Translations under genes and position numbers: made by a program
Shown: positions 14,011-22,128 of the stretch, piece by piece
Numbering within the stretch: the first letter of the stretch is position 1
How the letters are laid out: each line of letters starts with the position of its first letter
DNA from: Lachnospiraceae bacterium
GTDB taxonomy: Bacteria > Bacillota > Clostridia > Lachnospirales > Lachnospiraceae
Length of the DNA: 25,711 nucleotides
Direction of reading: 5' to 3'
Assembly (NCBI GenBank): GCA_900770325.1
Contig: CAAGKE010000178.1
Coordinates: 1-25,711, forward strand
Notes under the pieces: generated by a model
The model's input: the letters and a program-made list of their open reading frames with translations, nothing else
The model's database searches: none
What the model was told of the DNA's origin: nothing

Positions 14011-16448
14011 TAATCTACCTGACTAAATGTAATTCCTTCGTAGCTGGTGGTACTGATCACTTCCCAGGTCTGGGCATCCAGCATATACACATATGCCGTT
14101 CCCTTGGCTACGCCGGGTTCTCCCTCCACATGCAGAATGTACGGGAATGTGGTAGTTCCCTCAAATACTGTCGTGGTATTACCGTTCTGGATCAGATCGA
14201 TCCGCACCGGCTCTCCATTATAATCCTCCGGAGGATTCAGCTGAGCATTACACATCCAGGTTCCCTGAGGATTAATCACAATGTCCGGCTCCTGCGAACC
14301 TGCACTGACTGTGATCGTTACCGCCGTACCGGTGGAAACACTGCTTCCCGGAGCCACATCCTGAGAAATCACCAGTCCTTTTTCCACACCGGAATCATAT
14401 ACTTCTGTAATATAAACATACAATCCCATACTGGTCAGTACGGTAGATGCGTCATCCACATAATGATTCCTTACATCCGGAACGGTCACATTGGAAGTCT
14501 CCTGTCCCTGACTGACATATACAGTCACCGTATCTCCCGCCTTCACACTGGATCCGGCACCCGGATTGCTGGTAATCACATAACCCGCCTGTATGGTATC
14601 ACTGTATCTGCTGTTATCCACAAGAACCAAAAGTCCCATACTGGTCAGGGCTTTCTGGGCATCCTCCTCCGAAACATTGGCCAGAGACGGTACCGTCAGT
14701 GTCTCGGCAGAACCGGAACTGATCACATAACCCACCGTTGTATTCTTTTCCACAGAGGAATTGGCTTCCACGCTCTGACTGGCCACCTGTCCCTTCGCAT
14801 ATTCTGAGGAAGGGCTCTCACCCAGATACCGATATCCCAGATTCAGCGCTTTCAAAAGCTTCTGCGCCTCCGCCTCTGTCTTTCCCAGAAGGTTTGGTAC
14901 CTGAACCAGCTCTGCATCCACACTGTCGGACGAACCTGTCTGGGCGGACTGAATCTGCTGCTGATTCTGGCTGACCTCGCCAAAATGAAACAATCCCAAT
15001 GTCCGGGCGATCATCACCAGCACCACACAGCCGATGATGACAGCGGCTATGATGCTGATCACCGTAATGACCTTATCCGTCCTTGTTTCTACTCCGTCTC
15101 CATTGCTGCGTCTCAGACGCTTTCTCCGCCGCTGCTGTTCCAGTTCATACTCATCATCCGGCCCGAAATCATCTTCCTCCAGCTGATCCGGATCCTCATC
15201 CGGATAATTCATCCGTTCATGATAAGCACCTGCGTATGGGTATCCCGGATACCCGCTCTGACCGGCATATCTGGCATTCTCCTGTCCGGCGCCTCCGTAT
15301 CTGACATTCTCCTGCCCGACGCCTGCGTACCTGACATTTTCCTGCCCGACGCCTCCATATCCTCCCGGATATGGCTGTTTTCCATAGTATTCCTGATTAT
15401 ATTTCAGATCCTGATAACTGCTGTTTTGATAGTAATTCCCGCTGTATGGATAGGCACGGTCTTCTCCCCCCACATTCCCTTGCTGGGAAAAGCTGTCCGC
15501 CGCCCCCGTATCCAGGTTTTCATCATAGGAAGGCCTGGAGCTGTTTTTGATCTGATCCACCTCTTCCTTTGACAGTAAGATCGTATGGGCTTTTTTATCC
15601 AGTGTGGGAATCGTTACGAAATTCCCTTCTGGGTTTACCAGAGATTCCTTCAGGTCCCGTATCAGCTCCGTCATATTACTGTATCGCCTGTCCGGACTTT
15701 TCTGGGTACATTTTAAAACGATCTGCTCTGTGCTGTAAGGGATCTCCGGCACCAGCTTTCTGGGAGACTGCAGCTCCTCCTGCAGATGCTTTAATGCCAC
15801 TGCCACCGTACTTTCTCCATCAAAGGGCACCCGTCCGGTCAGCATCTCATACATGGTGATTCCCACCGAATAAATATCACTTTTCGCATCGCTGTAGCCG
15901 CCCCTCGTCTGCTCCGGCGCACTGTAATGGACAGATCCCATTACATTTGAGTTGATCGTATCAGAAGATACCGCCCGGGCGATCCCGAAATCAGCCACTT
16001 TGGCCTTTCCGTCCAGAGAAATAATGATATTCTGAGGCTTCACATCCCGATGAACAATTCCGTTGTTGTGGGCTGCCTCCAGCCCGGCACAGACCTGCAA
16101 AGCAATACTGGTGGCTTCCCGCACAGGAAGCTTTCCTTTTTTTCCAATATAGACCTTCAGTGTGATACCTTCCACCAGTTCCATCACGATGAAATTGATA
16201 CCATTTTCCGCGCCCACATCATATACATTTACGATATTGGCATGCGCCAGCCCGGCGGCAGCCTGAGCCTCCACCCGAAATTTGGAAATAAACGCCTTAT
16301 CGTCTTTAAATTCCTGTTTTAATACCTTTACCGCCACGAATCGGTTCAGCTTATGATCCTTCGCCTTATAAACATCCGCCATTCCGCCGGAACCTATGCG
16401 GTTTATGATTTCATATCGGTTTTGAAGAAATGTCCCTACTTTTAACAT
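14010..16448 (-). CDS. prkC: PASTA-domain Ser/Thr protein kinase PrkC
   Basis: An 812-residue membrane kinase of the PrkC/PknB type, which senses muropeptides or lipid II outside and phosphorylates cell-wall, translation and metabolic targets inside. The N-terminal kinase has the glycine loop GSGGMADVY (19-27), Lys41, HRDVKPQN (133-140), DFG (153-155) and APEQ. A long low-complexity linker contains three 10-residue repeats (GQENxRY) and acidic and basic patches. One transmembrane segment (about 460-485) is followed by three PASTA domains (about 513-580, 582-650, 652-720). A further domain of about 90 residues (GTWMCNAQLNPPEDYNG onward) ends the protein and is not PASTA. stp is immediately upstream, 3 bases apart. 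The ATG has only a weak GGGG ribosome site, suggesting coupling to stp. Confidence 0.97.
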   Translation of the reverse strand: MLKVGTFLQNRYEIINRIGSGGMADVYKAKDHKLNRFVAVKVLKQEFKDDKAFISKFRVEAQAAAGLAHANIVNVYDVGAENGINFIVMELVEGITLKVYIGKKGKLPVREATSIALQVCAGLEAAHNNGIVHRDVKPQNIIISLDGKAKVADFGIARAVSSDTINSNVMGSVHYSAPEQTRGGYSDAKSDIYSVGITMYEMLTGRVPFDGESTVAVALKHLQEELQSPRKLVPEIPYSTEQIVLKCTQKSPDRRYSNMTELIRDLKESLVNPEGNFVTIPTLDKKAHTILLSKEEVDQIKNSSRPSYDENLDTGAADSFSQQGNVGGEDRAYPYSGNYYQNSSYQDLKYNQEYYGKQPYPGGYGGVGQENVRYAGVGQENVRYGGAGQENARYAGQSGYPGYPYAGAYHERMNYPDEDPDQLEEDDFGPDDEYELEQQRRRKRLRRSNGDGVETRTDKVITVISIIAAVIIGCVVLVMIARTLGLFHFGEVSQNQQQIQSAQTGSSDSVDAELVQVPNLLGKTEAEAQKLLKALNLGYRYLGESPSSEYAKGQVASQSVEANSSVEKNTTVGYVISSGSAETLTVPSLANVSEEDAQKALTSMGLLVLVDNSRYSDTIQAGYVITSNPGAGSSVKAGDTVTVYVSQGQETSNVTVPDVRNHYVDDASTVLTSMGLYVYITEVYDSGVEKGLVISQDVAPGSSVSTGTAVTITVSAGSQEPDIVINPQGTWMCNAQLNPPEDYNGEPVRIDLIQNGNTTTVFEGTTTFPYILHVEGEPGVAKGTAYVYMLDAQTWEVISTTSYEGITFSQVD
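15262..15351 (-). repeat. 30-bp tandem repeat, three units, within prkC
   Basis: Three in-frame 30-base units (15262-15291, 15292-15321, 15322-15351), with a partial fourth, encode repeated GQENxRYxGxG decapeptides in the cytoplasmic linker of PrkC (about residues 366-396). Units 2 and 3 differ by about four bases and unit 1 slightly more. Confidence 0.85.
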
Positions 16449-16451
16449 ACT

Positions 16452-17186
16452 TTATACCCCGCTTGCCGTAGGTTCTACCAGAACCACTGATATATTATCT
16501 TTCCCGCCATTTCGATTCGCCATGGCCACCAGCCGGTGTGCTGCTGCTTCCAGCGAAGCCTCCCGCTTCACCAGTTCCAGAATATCCTCATCCTCTACCA
16601 TATTCGTCAGTCCGTCCGAACACAGTAAAACCCTGTCTCCGGGATTTAACGCCACATCAAAAAAATCCACCCGGACTTTCTCCCGAACACCTACTGCACG
16701 GGTAATGACATTTTTCTCCGGATGATTCCTTGCATCTTCCCGTTTCAGCTCACCGGCTCTCACCATCTCCTCCACAAGAGAATGGTCCCGGGTAATCTGC
16801 TCGATACCATCATCCAGCAGATACAGTCTGCTGTCTCCCACATTGGCCACATACAGACAATCCTTCTGCACCGTAGCCGCTACCACAGTAGTTCCCATTC
16901 CAGACAGACTCTTATCTGACATGGATTTTTTCATTACTTTATGATTAGCGGCCTCCACAGCCGCCTCAAGAAGAGGAATGGCTCTTGTTTCCTTTGCCCC
17001 TTCTATGTAATCTACCATTGTTTCCACTGTATAGCGGGAAGCCAGGTCACCGGCATTATGCCCGCCCATACCATCAGCTACTATGTACAGATTGGAGAGA
17101 TTGCCCACCGGCTGATCAGAAGCATAAACAAAATCCTGATTCATATTCCGTTTTACGCCCACATCCGTCACACAATATGATTTCAT
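16452..17186 (-). CDS. stp: PP2C-family Ser/Thr phosphatase
   Basis: A 244-residue PPM/PP2C phosphatase that reverses PrkC phosphorylation (named Stp or PrpC). Metal-binding motifs in order are DVGVKRNMNQD (8-18; NQD replaces the more common NED), ADGMGGHNAGD, GMGTTVV, NVGDSRLYLL, TRDHSLVEE, LLCSDGLTNMVED and GGKDNISVVLVE. Length is typical. The ATG overlaps the rlmN stop codon (ATGA), and GGAAGAG gives the ribosome site. prkC follows 3 bases later, so kinase and phosphatase are made together. Confidence 0.97.
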   Translation of the reverse strand: MKSYCVTDVGVKRNMNQDFVYASDQPVGNLSNLYIVADGMGGHNAGDLASRYTVETMVDYIEGAKETRAIPLLEAAVEAANHKVMKKSMSDKSLSGMGTTVVAATVQKDCLYVANVGDSRLYLLDDGIEQITRDHSLVEEMVRAGELKREDARNHPEKNVITRAVGVREKVRVDFFDVALNPGDRVLLCSDGLTNMVEDEDILELVKREASLEAAAHRLVAMANRNGGKDNISVVLVEPTASGV

Positions 17187-18253
17187 AGCTCTTCCTTTCC
17201 CTGAATTCCCTTCTCACAGTTTTTTTCAATATAGCTTCTGCGAAGCTGTCCGCAGGCGCCGTTAATATCACGCCCCATCTCTCTTCTAATAGTAACATTT
17301 ATTCCGTTTTTTTCAAGTTTATTTTTAAACGCCAGAACCACGGAACGGTCCGGCTGCACATATTCCCGCTCTTTTACCGGATTGACCGGTATCAGATTAA
17401 TATGGCAGTTCATCCCTTCCACCAGCGCCGTCAATTCCCGCACATCCTCCGGAGTATCATTTACTCCTCCCACCAGGCTATATTCAAAAGTAAGCCTGCG
17501 TCCTGTCTTTTCAAAATAATAACGGCAGGCATCCAGCACCTCTGTCAGCTCATATTTATTGGCAACCGGCATCAGCTTCCTGCGCTTCTCCTGATTGGAA
17601 GCATGCAGGGAAAGTGCCAGAGTGATCTGAAGCCCCTCCTCTGCCAGACGCCGGATATTCGGCACGATTCCGCAGGTACTCACGGTAATATTGCGCTGGC
17701 TGATATTTAATCCTCTGGAGTCCGAAAGCAGACGGATAAATTTCAGCAGATTATCATAATTGTCCAGCGGCTCTCCCGTGCCCATCACCACAAGGTTTGA
17801 CACCCGCTCCCCCGACAGCTTTTGAATACGGTACACCTGCTCCAGCATTTCGGCCGGGGTTAAATTCCTGTTCAGACCGCCAATGGTGGAGGCACAGAAA
17901 CGACAGCCCATCCGACAGCCCACCTGGGAAGAAATGCATACCGAATTTCCGTGCTTGTATTTCATCAGAACACTCTCGATCACATTCCCGTCCTCCAGCT
18001 CAAACAGGTACTTCTGAGTGCCGTCTAATGCGGAAGTCCGGATATCCACCGGACGCAGAAGGGTCAGTTTTGTATTTTCCTCCAGCTGCATCCGGAAGCT
18101 TTTGGAAAGATTGGTCATTTCCTCAAAACTGTCCGCCAGCTTTTCATGCATCCACTGATAAAGCTGTTTTGCCCGAAAAGGCTTCTCTCCTATTTGCCGG
18201 ATATATTCCTCTAATTCTTCATAAGTCAGGGATTTTATATCTTCCCGCTCCAT
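17183..18253 (-). CDS. rlmN: Dual-specificity RNA methyltransferase RlmN
   Basis: A 356-residue radical SAM enzyme that methylates C2 of A2503 in 23S rRNA and A37 of some tRNAs. The radical SAM cluster motif CRMGCRFC gives Cys113, Cys117 and Cys120. MGTGEPLDNYDN holds the SAM-binding glutamate region, and Cys334 in NGACGQL is the methyl-carrying cysteine. Length is typical and the N-terminal accessory domain (about 1-75) is present. The ATG at 18253 has GGAG 7 bases upstream. It lies 25 bases after rsmB and overlaps stp by 4 bases. Confidence 0.97.
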   Translation of the reverse strand: MEREDIKSLTYEELEEYIRQIGEKPFRAKQLYQWMHEKLADSFEEMTNLSKSFRMQLEENTKLTLLRPVDIRTSALDGTQKYLFELEDGNVIESVLMKYKHGNSVCISSQVGCRMGCRFCASTIGGLNRNLTPAEMLEQVYRIQKLSGERVSNLVVMGTGEPLDNYDNLLKFIRLLSDSRGLNISQRNITVSTCGIVPNIRRLAEEGLQITLALSLHASNQEKRRKLMPVANKYELTEVLDACRYYFEKTGRRLTFEYSLVGGVNDTPEDVRELTALVEGMNCHINLIPVNPVKEREYVQPDRSVVLAFKNKLEKNGINVTIRREMGRDINGACGQLRRSYIEKNCEKGIQGKEEL

Positions 18254-18278
18254 AGCTTATCTCCACTCTCTCTCACTT

Positions 18279-19637
18279 CTACTCCGCCAGCCGTTTCAGC
18301 CGGGCAATAAAAAATCCGTCCGAATCATGGATTCCCGGAAGAAGCTGAAGGTATCCGCCTTTGGTGGTCTTGCTCCTTAATTCCTCACAAATATATCCGT
18401 CAATGCTTTCCAGCTTAAAAGGATAATTTTCCAGAAACCATTTGATATTCATCTGATTTTCATCCGCTCCAATAGTACAGGTACTGTAGATCAGTACTCC
18501 GCCCGGCTTCACATAATTTTGTACCACATGCAGGATTTTTTGCTGCAGACGGACGATCTCCATCTGCTTTGCTTCCGTCATCTTATATTTAATGTCCTGC
18601 TTTTTCCCGATCACGCCCAGACCGGAACAGGGCACATCGGCCAGCACAATATCCGCCTTCCGGAAGGATTCCGGATCGTAAACGGTAGCATCCTTTTGCA
18701 CTGCCCGGATATTGATGGCTCCTGTGCGGTCAATATTTTCCTGCATCAGTCCCACCTTATACTCTGATACATCTCTGGCCTCCACAAATCCGCTGCCCCG
18801 CAGCTTATCAGATAAATGCAGGCTTTTTCCGCCCGGTGCCGCGCATACGTCAATACACTGGTCTCCCCAGTTTGGAGCTGCGATCTCCGTCACCAGCATG
18901 GAACTGATATCCTGAACCTGGATCCAGCCTTTTTTAAAGGCACTGACTGCTTTTATATAGTTATAATCGGATATTTCCAGAGCGTAATCCAGATAGGGAT
19001 GCTGCTTTACTGTAATGTGCTGAGCCTCCAGATCCGCAATGATCTCTTCCCTGGAGGCCTTGTCCAGATTACACCTTACCGTGGTGGGCCTGATTTCGTG
19101 AAAGCTTTTACAGATCGTCTCCACCGTGTCAAAATCAAACTGATTCAGCCATTTGTGGATCATCCAGAGTGGAATGGAATAGGTCACAGACAGATACCGC
19201 TCCGGCTCCCGTCCGGCATCCGGAAACACGACCTGATCCATTCCCCGGGCTGCATTGCGCAGCACACCGTTTACAAATCCTTTCAGATTATAGAATCCTC
19301 TTTTCTGAGCGATTTTTACCGCCTCATTGCACACAGCCGCATCCGGCACACTGTCCATATATTTTAACTGGTAAACAGACATGCGCAGCAGATTCCGGAT
19401 CAATGGCTTCATATTATAGACCGGGACCTTGGAAAAACATTCAATAATGTAATCCATCTGCAGCAGATACTCCAGAGTCCCCTCAGAGACTCTGGAAATA
19501 AACGCCCGATCCCGTTTATCCAGATACTGATACTTTTCCAGCACCTCCCGAATCACCACATGGCTGTAAGCCTCTTCCTCTGTAATTTCCATCAATATTC
19601 CCAGGATGACCTCCCGTATATTTACCGAACTAGTCAC
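18279..19637 (-). CDS. rsmB: 16S rRNA (cytosine-967-C5)-methyltransferase
   Basis: A 452-residue RsmB/Sun protein that makes m5C967 in 16S rRNA. An N-terminal NusB-like helical RNA-binding domain (about 1-130) precedes the Rossmann methyltransferase: motif I DVCAAPGGKSLHLSD (about 260-274), motif IV DVPCSGLG (about 333-340) and motif VI STCTIGADENQ with the catalytic cysteine near 387. I chose the GTG at 19637 because AAGGGGGAG lies 5 bases upstream; the frame extends to a TTG at 19655, but that stretch contains the ribosome site. The gene overlaps the end of the metallopeptidase gene by 8 bases. Length fits the family. Confidence 0.95.
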   Translation of the reverse strand: MTSSVNIREVILGILMEITEEEAYSHVVIREVLEKYQYLDKRDRAFISRVSEGTLEYLLQMDYIIECFSKVPVYNMKPLIRNLLRMSVYQLKYMDSVPDAAVCNEAVKIAQKRGFYNLKGFVNGVLRNAARGMDQVVFPDAGREPERYLSVTYSIPLWMIHKWLNQFDFDTVETICKSFHEIRPTTVRCNLDKASREEIIADLEAQHITVKQHPYLDYALEISDYNYIKAVSAFKKGWIQVQDISSMLVTEIAAPNWGDQCIDVCAAPGGKSLHLSDKLRGSGFVEARDVSEYKVGLMQENIDRTGAINIRAVQKDATVYDPESFRKADIVLADVPCSGLGVIGKKQDIKYKMTEAKQMEIVRLQQKILHVVQNYVKPGGVLIYSTCTIGADENQMNIKWFLENYPFKLESIDGYICEELRSKTTKGGYLQLLPGIHDSDGFFIARLKRLAE

Positions 19638-20373
19638 GGTCTCTCCCCCTTGCAAGGATAATCAAACGCAAAAGCTGCAGCAGCGAAGACGCCACTGCTG
19701 CCACATAAGTCATAGCAGCCGCCCGCAGCACCTTTCTTCCGCCCTGCAGTTCATCCTGCGGCAGAATCCGTTCCTTCTCCAGAATCTTCAGTGCCCTGGA
19801 AGACGCATTAAACTCCACCGGCAGCGTAATCAGCTGAAATGACACTGCCAGCACAAACAAAACGATCCCGGCGATCAAGAGCGGACGCATGGAAAAAATC
19901 AGACCTGCAAAAAAGATCGGCCAGGAAAGATTGGCACCAAAATTTGCCGCCGGAACCAGAGTACTTCGCAGCACCAGCGGTCCATACTGTTCCTGATCCT
20001 GTACCGCATGGCCGCACTCGTGAGCCGCTACACAGACTGCCGCCACGGACGCAGAAGCATAGGTACTGTCTGACAGCCGCAGCGTCTTGCTTCTGGGATC
20101 ATAATGATCCGTCAGCTCCCCGGATACCCGTTCGATCGCCACATCATAGATGCCGCAGCTATGCAGCACTCTTTCAGCCGCCATGGCTCCGGTGAGACCG
20201 GAAGCTGTACGTACCTTTGCATATTTATGAAATGTGTTTTTTACCTGGGCAGAGGCCATCAACGACAGCACCAGCCCCAAAATTGCCAGCAGATATGTGG
20301 GATCAAATCCCCATCCGTAATAACCGCGTCCATAGCCGCTGTAATATCCGGATACACTCGACAGCAAATTCAT
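19630..20373 (-). CDS. YugP-type membrane zinc metallopeptidase
   Basis: A 247-residue protein of the neutral zinc metallopeptidase (YugP, DUF2268-like/M48-adjacent) group; its substrate is not known to me. A Gly/Tyr-rich N terminus (YYSGYGRGYYGWG) is followed by a transmembrane segment (about 27-44). The zinc motif HECGH (118-122) lies in VAAHECGHAVQ, then two further hydrophobic segments (about 140-180) and the FNASSRALKIL motif typical of the family, with a hydrophobic C terminus. The second ATG (20373) was chosen because AAGGAG lies 8 bases upstream; the first ATG (20379) would be only 2 bases from it. It sits between fmt and rsmB, where Bacillus has no such gene, and overlaps rsmB by 8 bases. 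Confidence 0.92.
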   Translation of the reverse strand: MNLLSSVSGYYSGYGRGYYGWGFDPTYLLAILGLVLSLMASAQVKNTFHKYAKVRTASGLTGAMAAERVLHSCGIYDVAIERVSGELTDHYDPRSKTLRLSDSTYASASVAAVCVAAHECGHAVQDQEQYGPLVLRSTLVPAANFGANLSWPIFFAGLIFSMRPLLIAGIVLFVLAVSFQLITLPVEFNASSRALKILEKERILPQDELQGGRKVLRAAAMTYVAAVASSLLQLLRLIILARGRDRD

Positions 20374-20447
20374 ATACATCTCTCCTTTTTCGGACTTTTA
20401 TCCGTTTCTTTTTCAGCTGTCCCACTCCCGACAGCCATATTGAAGCT

Positions 20448-21416
20448 TCACTCCCCCAGAAGCTCTCCTTCCTCCATCGGAAAACCACGCAGAAACGCAT
20501 CGATGGTCATACGCTTTTTCCCTTCCAGCTGAAGCTCCCGAACAGACAGCAGTCCTTTTCCTGTCTGGATTTTCAGTGTCTGCTTTGTCACCTGCACAAC
20601 GCTGCCCGGACAGAAATTTTTTCCCGGTAGTCTGGAAGGATTTTCCGCATCCGGCTCAGCTTCCACCTGTGCCTCCCAGATCTTCAGGGTTTTTCCGCGG
20701 CAGCAGGTATAGGCGCTGGGCCAGGGATTCAATCCCCGGATCAGCCGCTCAATGGTTTCTGCATCTCTGGACCAGTCGATCTTTCCCATCTGCTTTTTCA
20801 GCATGGCCGCATAAGGTGTGGGACTCTCCGCAGGCTGTTTTTCAAAAACAGCTCTGCCTTCTTCCAGCTCCTTCAGGGTCCGGATGAGAAGTTCTGCTCC
20901 GGTGGAGCTCAGCTTATCAAACAGACTGCCGCCTGTTTCATTTTTCTCCAGCGGCACCGCTTCTTTTAATATCATATCTCCGGTATCCAGGCCTGCATCC
21001 ATCCGCATGGTGGTAACACCACTTTCCTTTTCACCATCGATCACAGCCCACTGTATGGGTGCTGCCCCCCGGTATTTTGGAAGAAGCGAAGCATGCACAT
21101 TGATGCAGCCATAGGGCGGCAGTTTCAAAATCTCCTCCGGAATGATCTGCCCAAAGGCCACCACCACGATCACATCCGGACTGTATTTTTTCAGAATTTC
21201 CAGATTTTCCGGTTCCCGGATCCGCTTTGGCTGATATACCGGAATCCCTGCTTCCAGGGCCGTCTCCTTGACCGGAGTCATCTGCACCGCATTTCCTCTG
21301 CCCTTTGGCTTATCCGGCTGAGTAAAAACCGCCTGCACCGTATAATCAGAAGCCAGAAGTGCCTTCAGTGTTCCCACGGCAAAATCCGGTGTTCCCATGA
21401 AAATTACATTTTTCAT
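20448..21416 (-). CDS. fmt: Methionyl-tRNA formyltransferase
   Basis: A 322-residue enzyme that formylates initiator Met-tRNA using 10-formyl-tetrahydrofolate. Catalytic residues match the family: Asn106 and His108 in NVHASLLPKYRGAAPIQ (106-122), and Asp144 in AGLDTGD. The formyltransferase domain (about 1-190) is followed by the C-terminal OB-like domain (about 205-310). The ATG at 21416 follows AAGGA by 7 bases; the frame extends 15 codons to a GTG lying in a repeat motif. It follows def by about 110 bases, the normal def-fmt pairing, and the metallopeptidase gene lies 74 bases downstream. Confidence 0.97.
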   Translation of the reverse strand: MKNVIFMGTPDFAVGTLKALLASDYTVQAVFTQPDKPKGRGNAVQMTPVKETALEAGIPVYQPKRIREPENLEILKKYSPDVIVVVAFGQIIPEEILKLPPYGCINVHASLLPKYRGAAPIQWAVIDGEKESGVTTMRMDAGLDTGDMILKEAVPLEKNETGGSLFDKLSSTGAELLIRTLKELEEGRAVFEKQPAESPTPYAAMLKKQMGKIDWSRDAETIERLIRGLNPWPSAYTCCRGKTLKIWEAQVEAEPDAENPSRLPGKNFCPGSVVQVTKQTLKIQTGKGLLSVRELQLEGKKRMTIDAFLRGFPMEEGELLGE

Positions 21417-21449
21417 ACTCTTTTCCTTCTTTTTTGTTCCTGTTTTTTC

Positions 21450-21476
21450 GTCACTGTTCACATGCCACTGTTCCAG
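21450..21476. repeat. Stem-loop motif copy F (def-fmt gap)
   Basis: Reads GTCACTGTTCAC then CCACTGTTCCAG, a diverged copy of the motif in which ACTGTTC occurs as a direct repeat. It lies upstream of fmt. Confidence 0.35.
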
Positions 21477-21477
21477 G

Positions 21478-21500
21478 GGGCGTTCTCACGCAGAATGCCC
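21478..21500. repeat. Hairpin in the def-fmt gap
   Basis: GGGCGTTCT and AGAATGCCC pair over 9 positions with one G-T pair around a 5-base loop. No T tract follows on the minus strand, so it is probably not a strong terminator; it may be part of the fmt leader. Confidence 0.45.
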
Positions 21501-21526
21501 CAAAATCCCCAGGGCATACACTTCTC

Positions 21527-22015
21527 TTATTCTTCCGGTTCTTCTTCCATCAGATCCGGGTCTGTATCAAAAAGCTTGCCCTCTACCTTGCTGACATACA
21601 TAATGCCATCCAGATGATCACACTCATGGCAGATGGCCCGGGCCAGCATCTCCGTTCCTTCTACCTCATATTCCTCCATATTCTCATTCATGGCTCTTAC
21701 TTTTACATAATTGGGTCTGGTCACCATGCCGGCCTGTCCCGGAAGGCTAAGACATCCTTCGGAACCGGTCTGACTGCCGGAGGTCTCCAGAATGACCGGA
21801 TTGATCATCACCAGCGGACCTTCTCCCACATCGATCACCACGATTCGTCTTAAGATTCCCACCTGGGGAGCTGCCAGCCCCACGCCGTCTGCATCATACA
21901 TGGTTTCCAGCATATCCTGTATCAATTCTCTGATGCGGGGAGTAACCTCTGTTACCTCCCTGCACTTTTTCTCAAGAACTTTATCTCCCATAATTCGAAT
22001 CTGTCTTAATGCCAT
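21527..22015 (-). CDS. def: Peptide deformylase
   Basis: A 162-residue metalloenzyme that removes the N-formyl group from new proteins. The three defining motifs are present: GVGLAAPQ (44-51), EGCLS (86-90) with metal ligand Cys88, and HECDH (130-134). The length and EGCLS-LPG form suit a type 1 enzyme. The tail is acidic (MEEEPEE). The ATG follows a near-perfect AAGGAGGATAAGAAA ribosome site. It lies 113 bases after priA and directly before fmt. Confidence 0.97.
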   Translation of the reverse strand: MALRQIRIMGDKVLEKKCREVTEVTPRIRELIQDMLETMYDADGVGLAAPQVGILRRIVVIDVGEGPLVMINPVILETSGSQTGSEGCLSLPGQAGMVTRPNYVKVRAMNENMEEYEVEGTEMLARAICHECDHLDGIMYVSKVEGKLFDTDPDLMEEEPEE

Positions 22016-22128
22016 TTTCTTATCCTCCTTAGCTTATCTATTTTCTATCTTATCCTGTACATCCGATTACAAATAACTTTCTTACCGGTTCCATCCTTTA
22101 TAGACAGATGTACCAGATGGTCAGCACA

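Noticed and set aside
20416..20435. GCTGTC/GACAGC hairpin between fmt and the metallopeptidase gene
   Set aside because: A 6-bp stem without a T tract on the coding strand; too weak to call a terminator.
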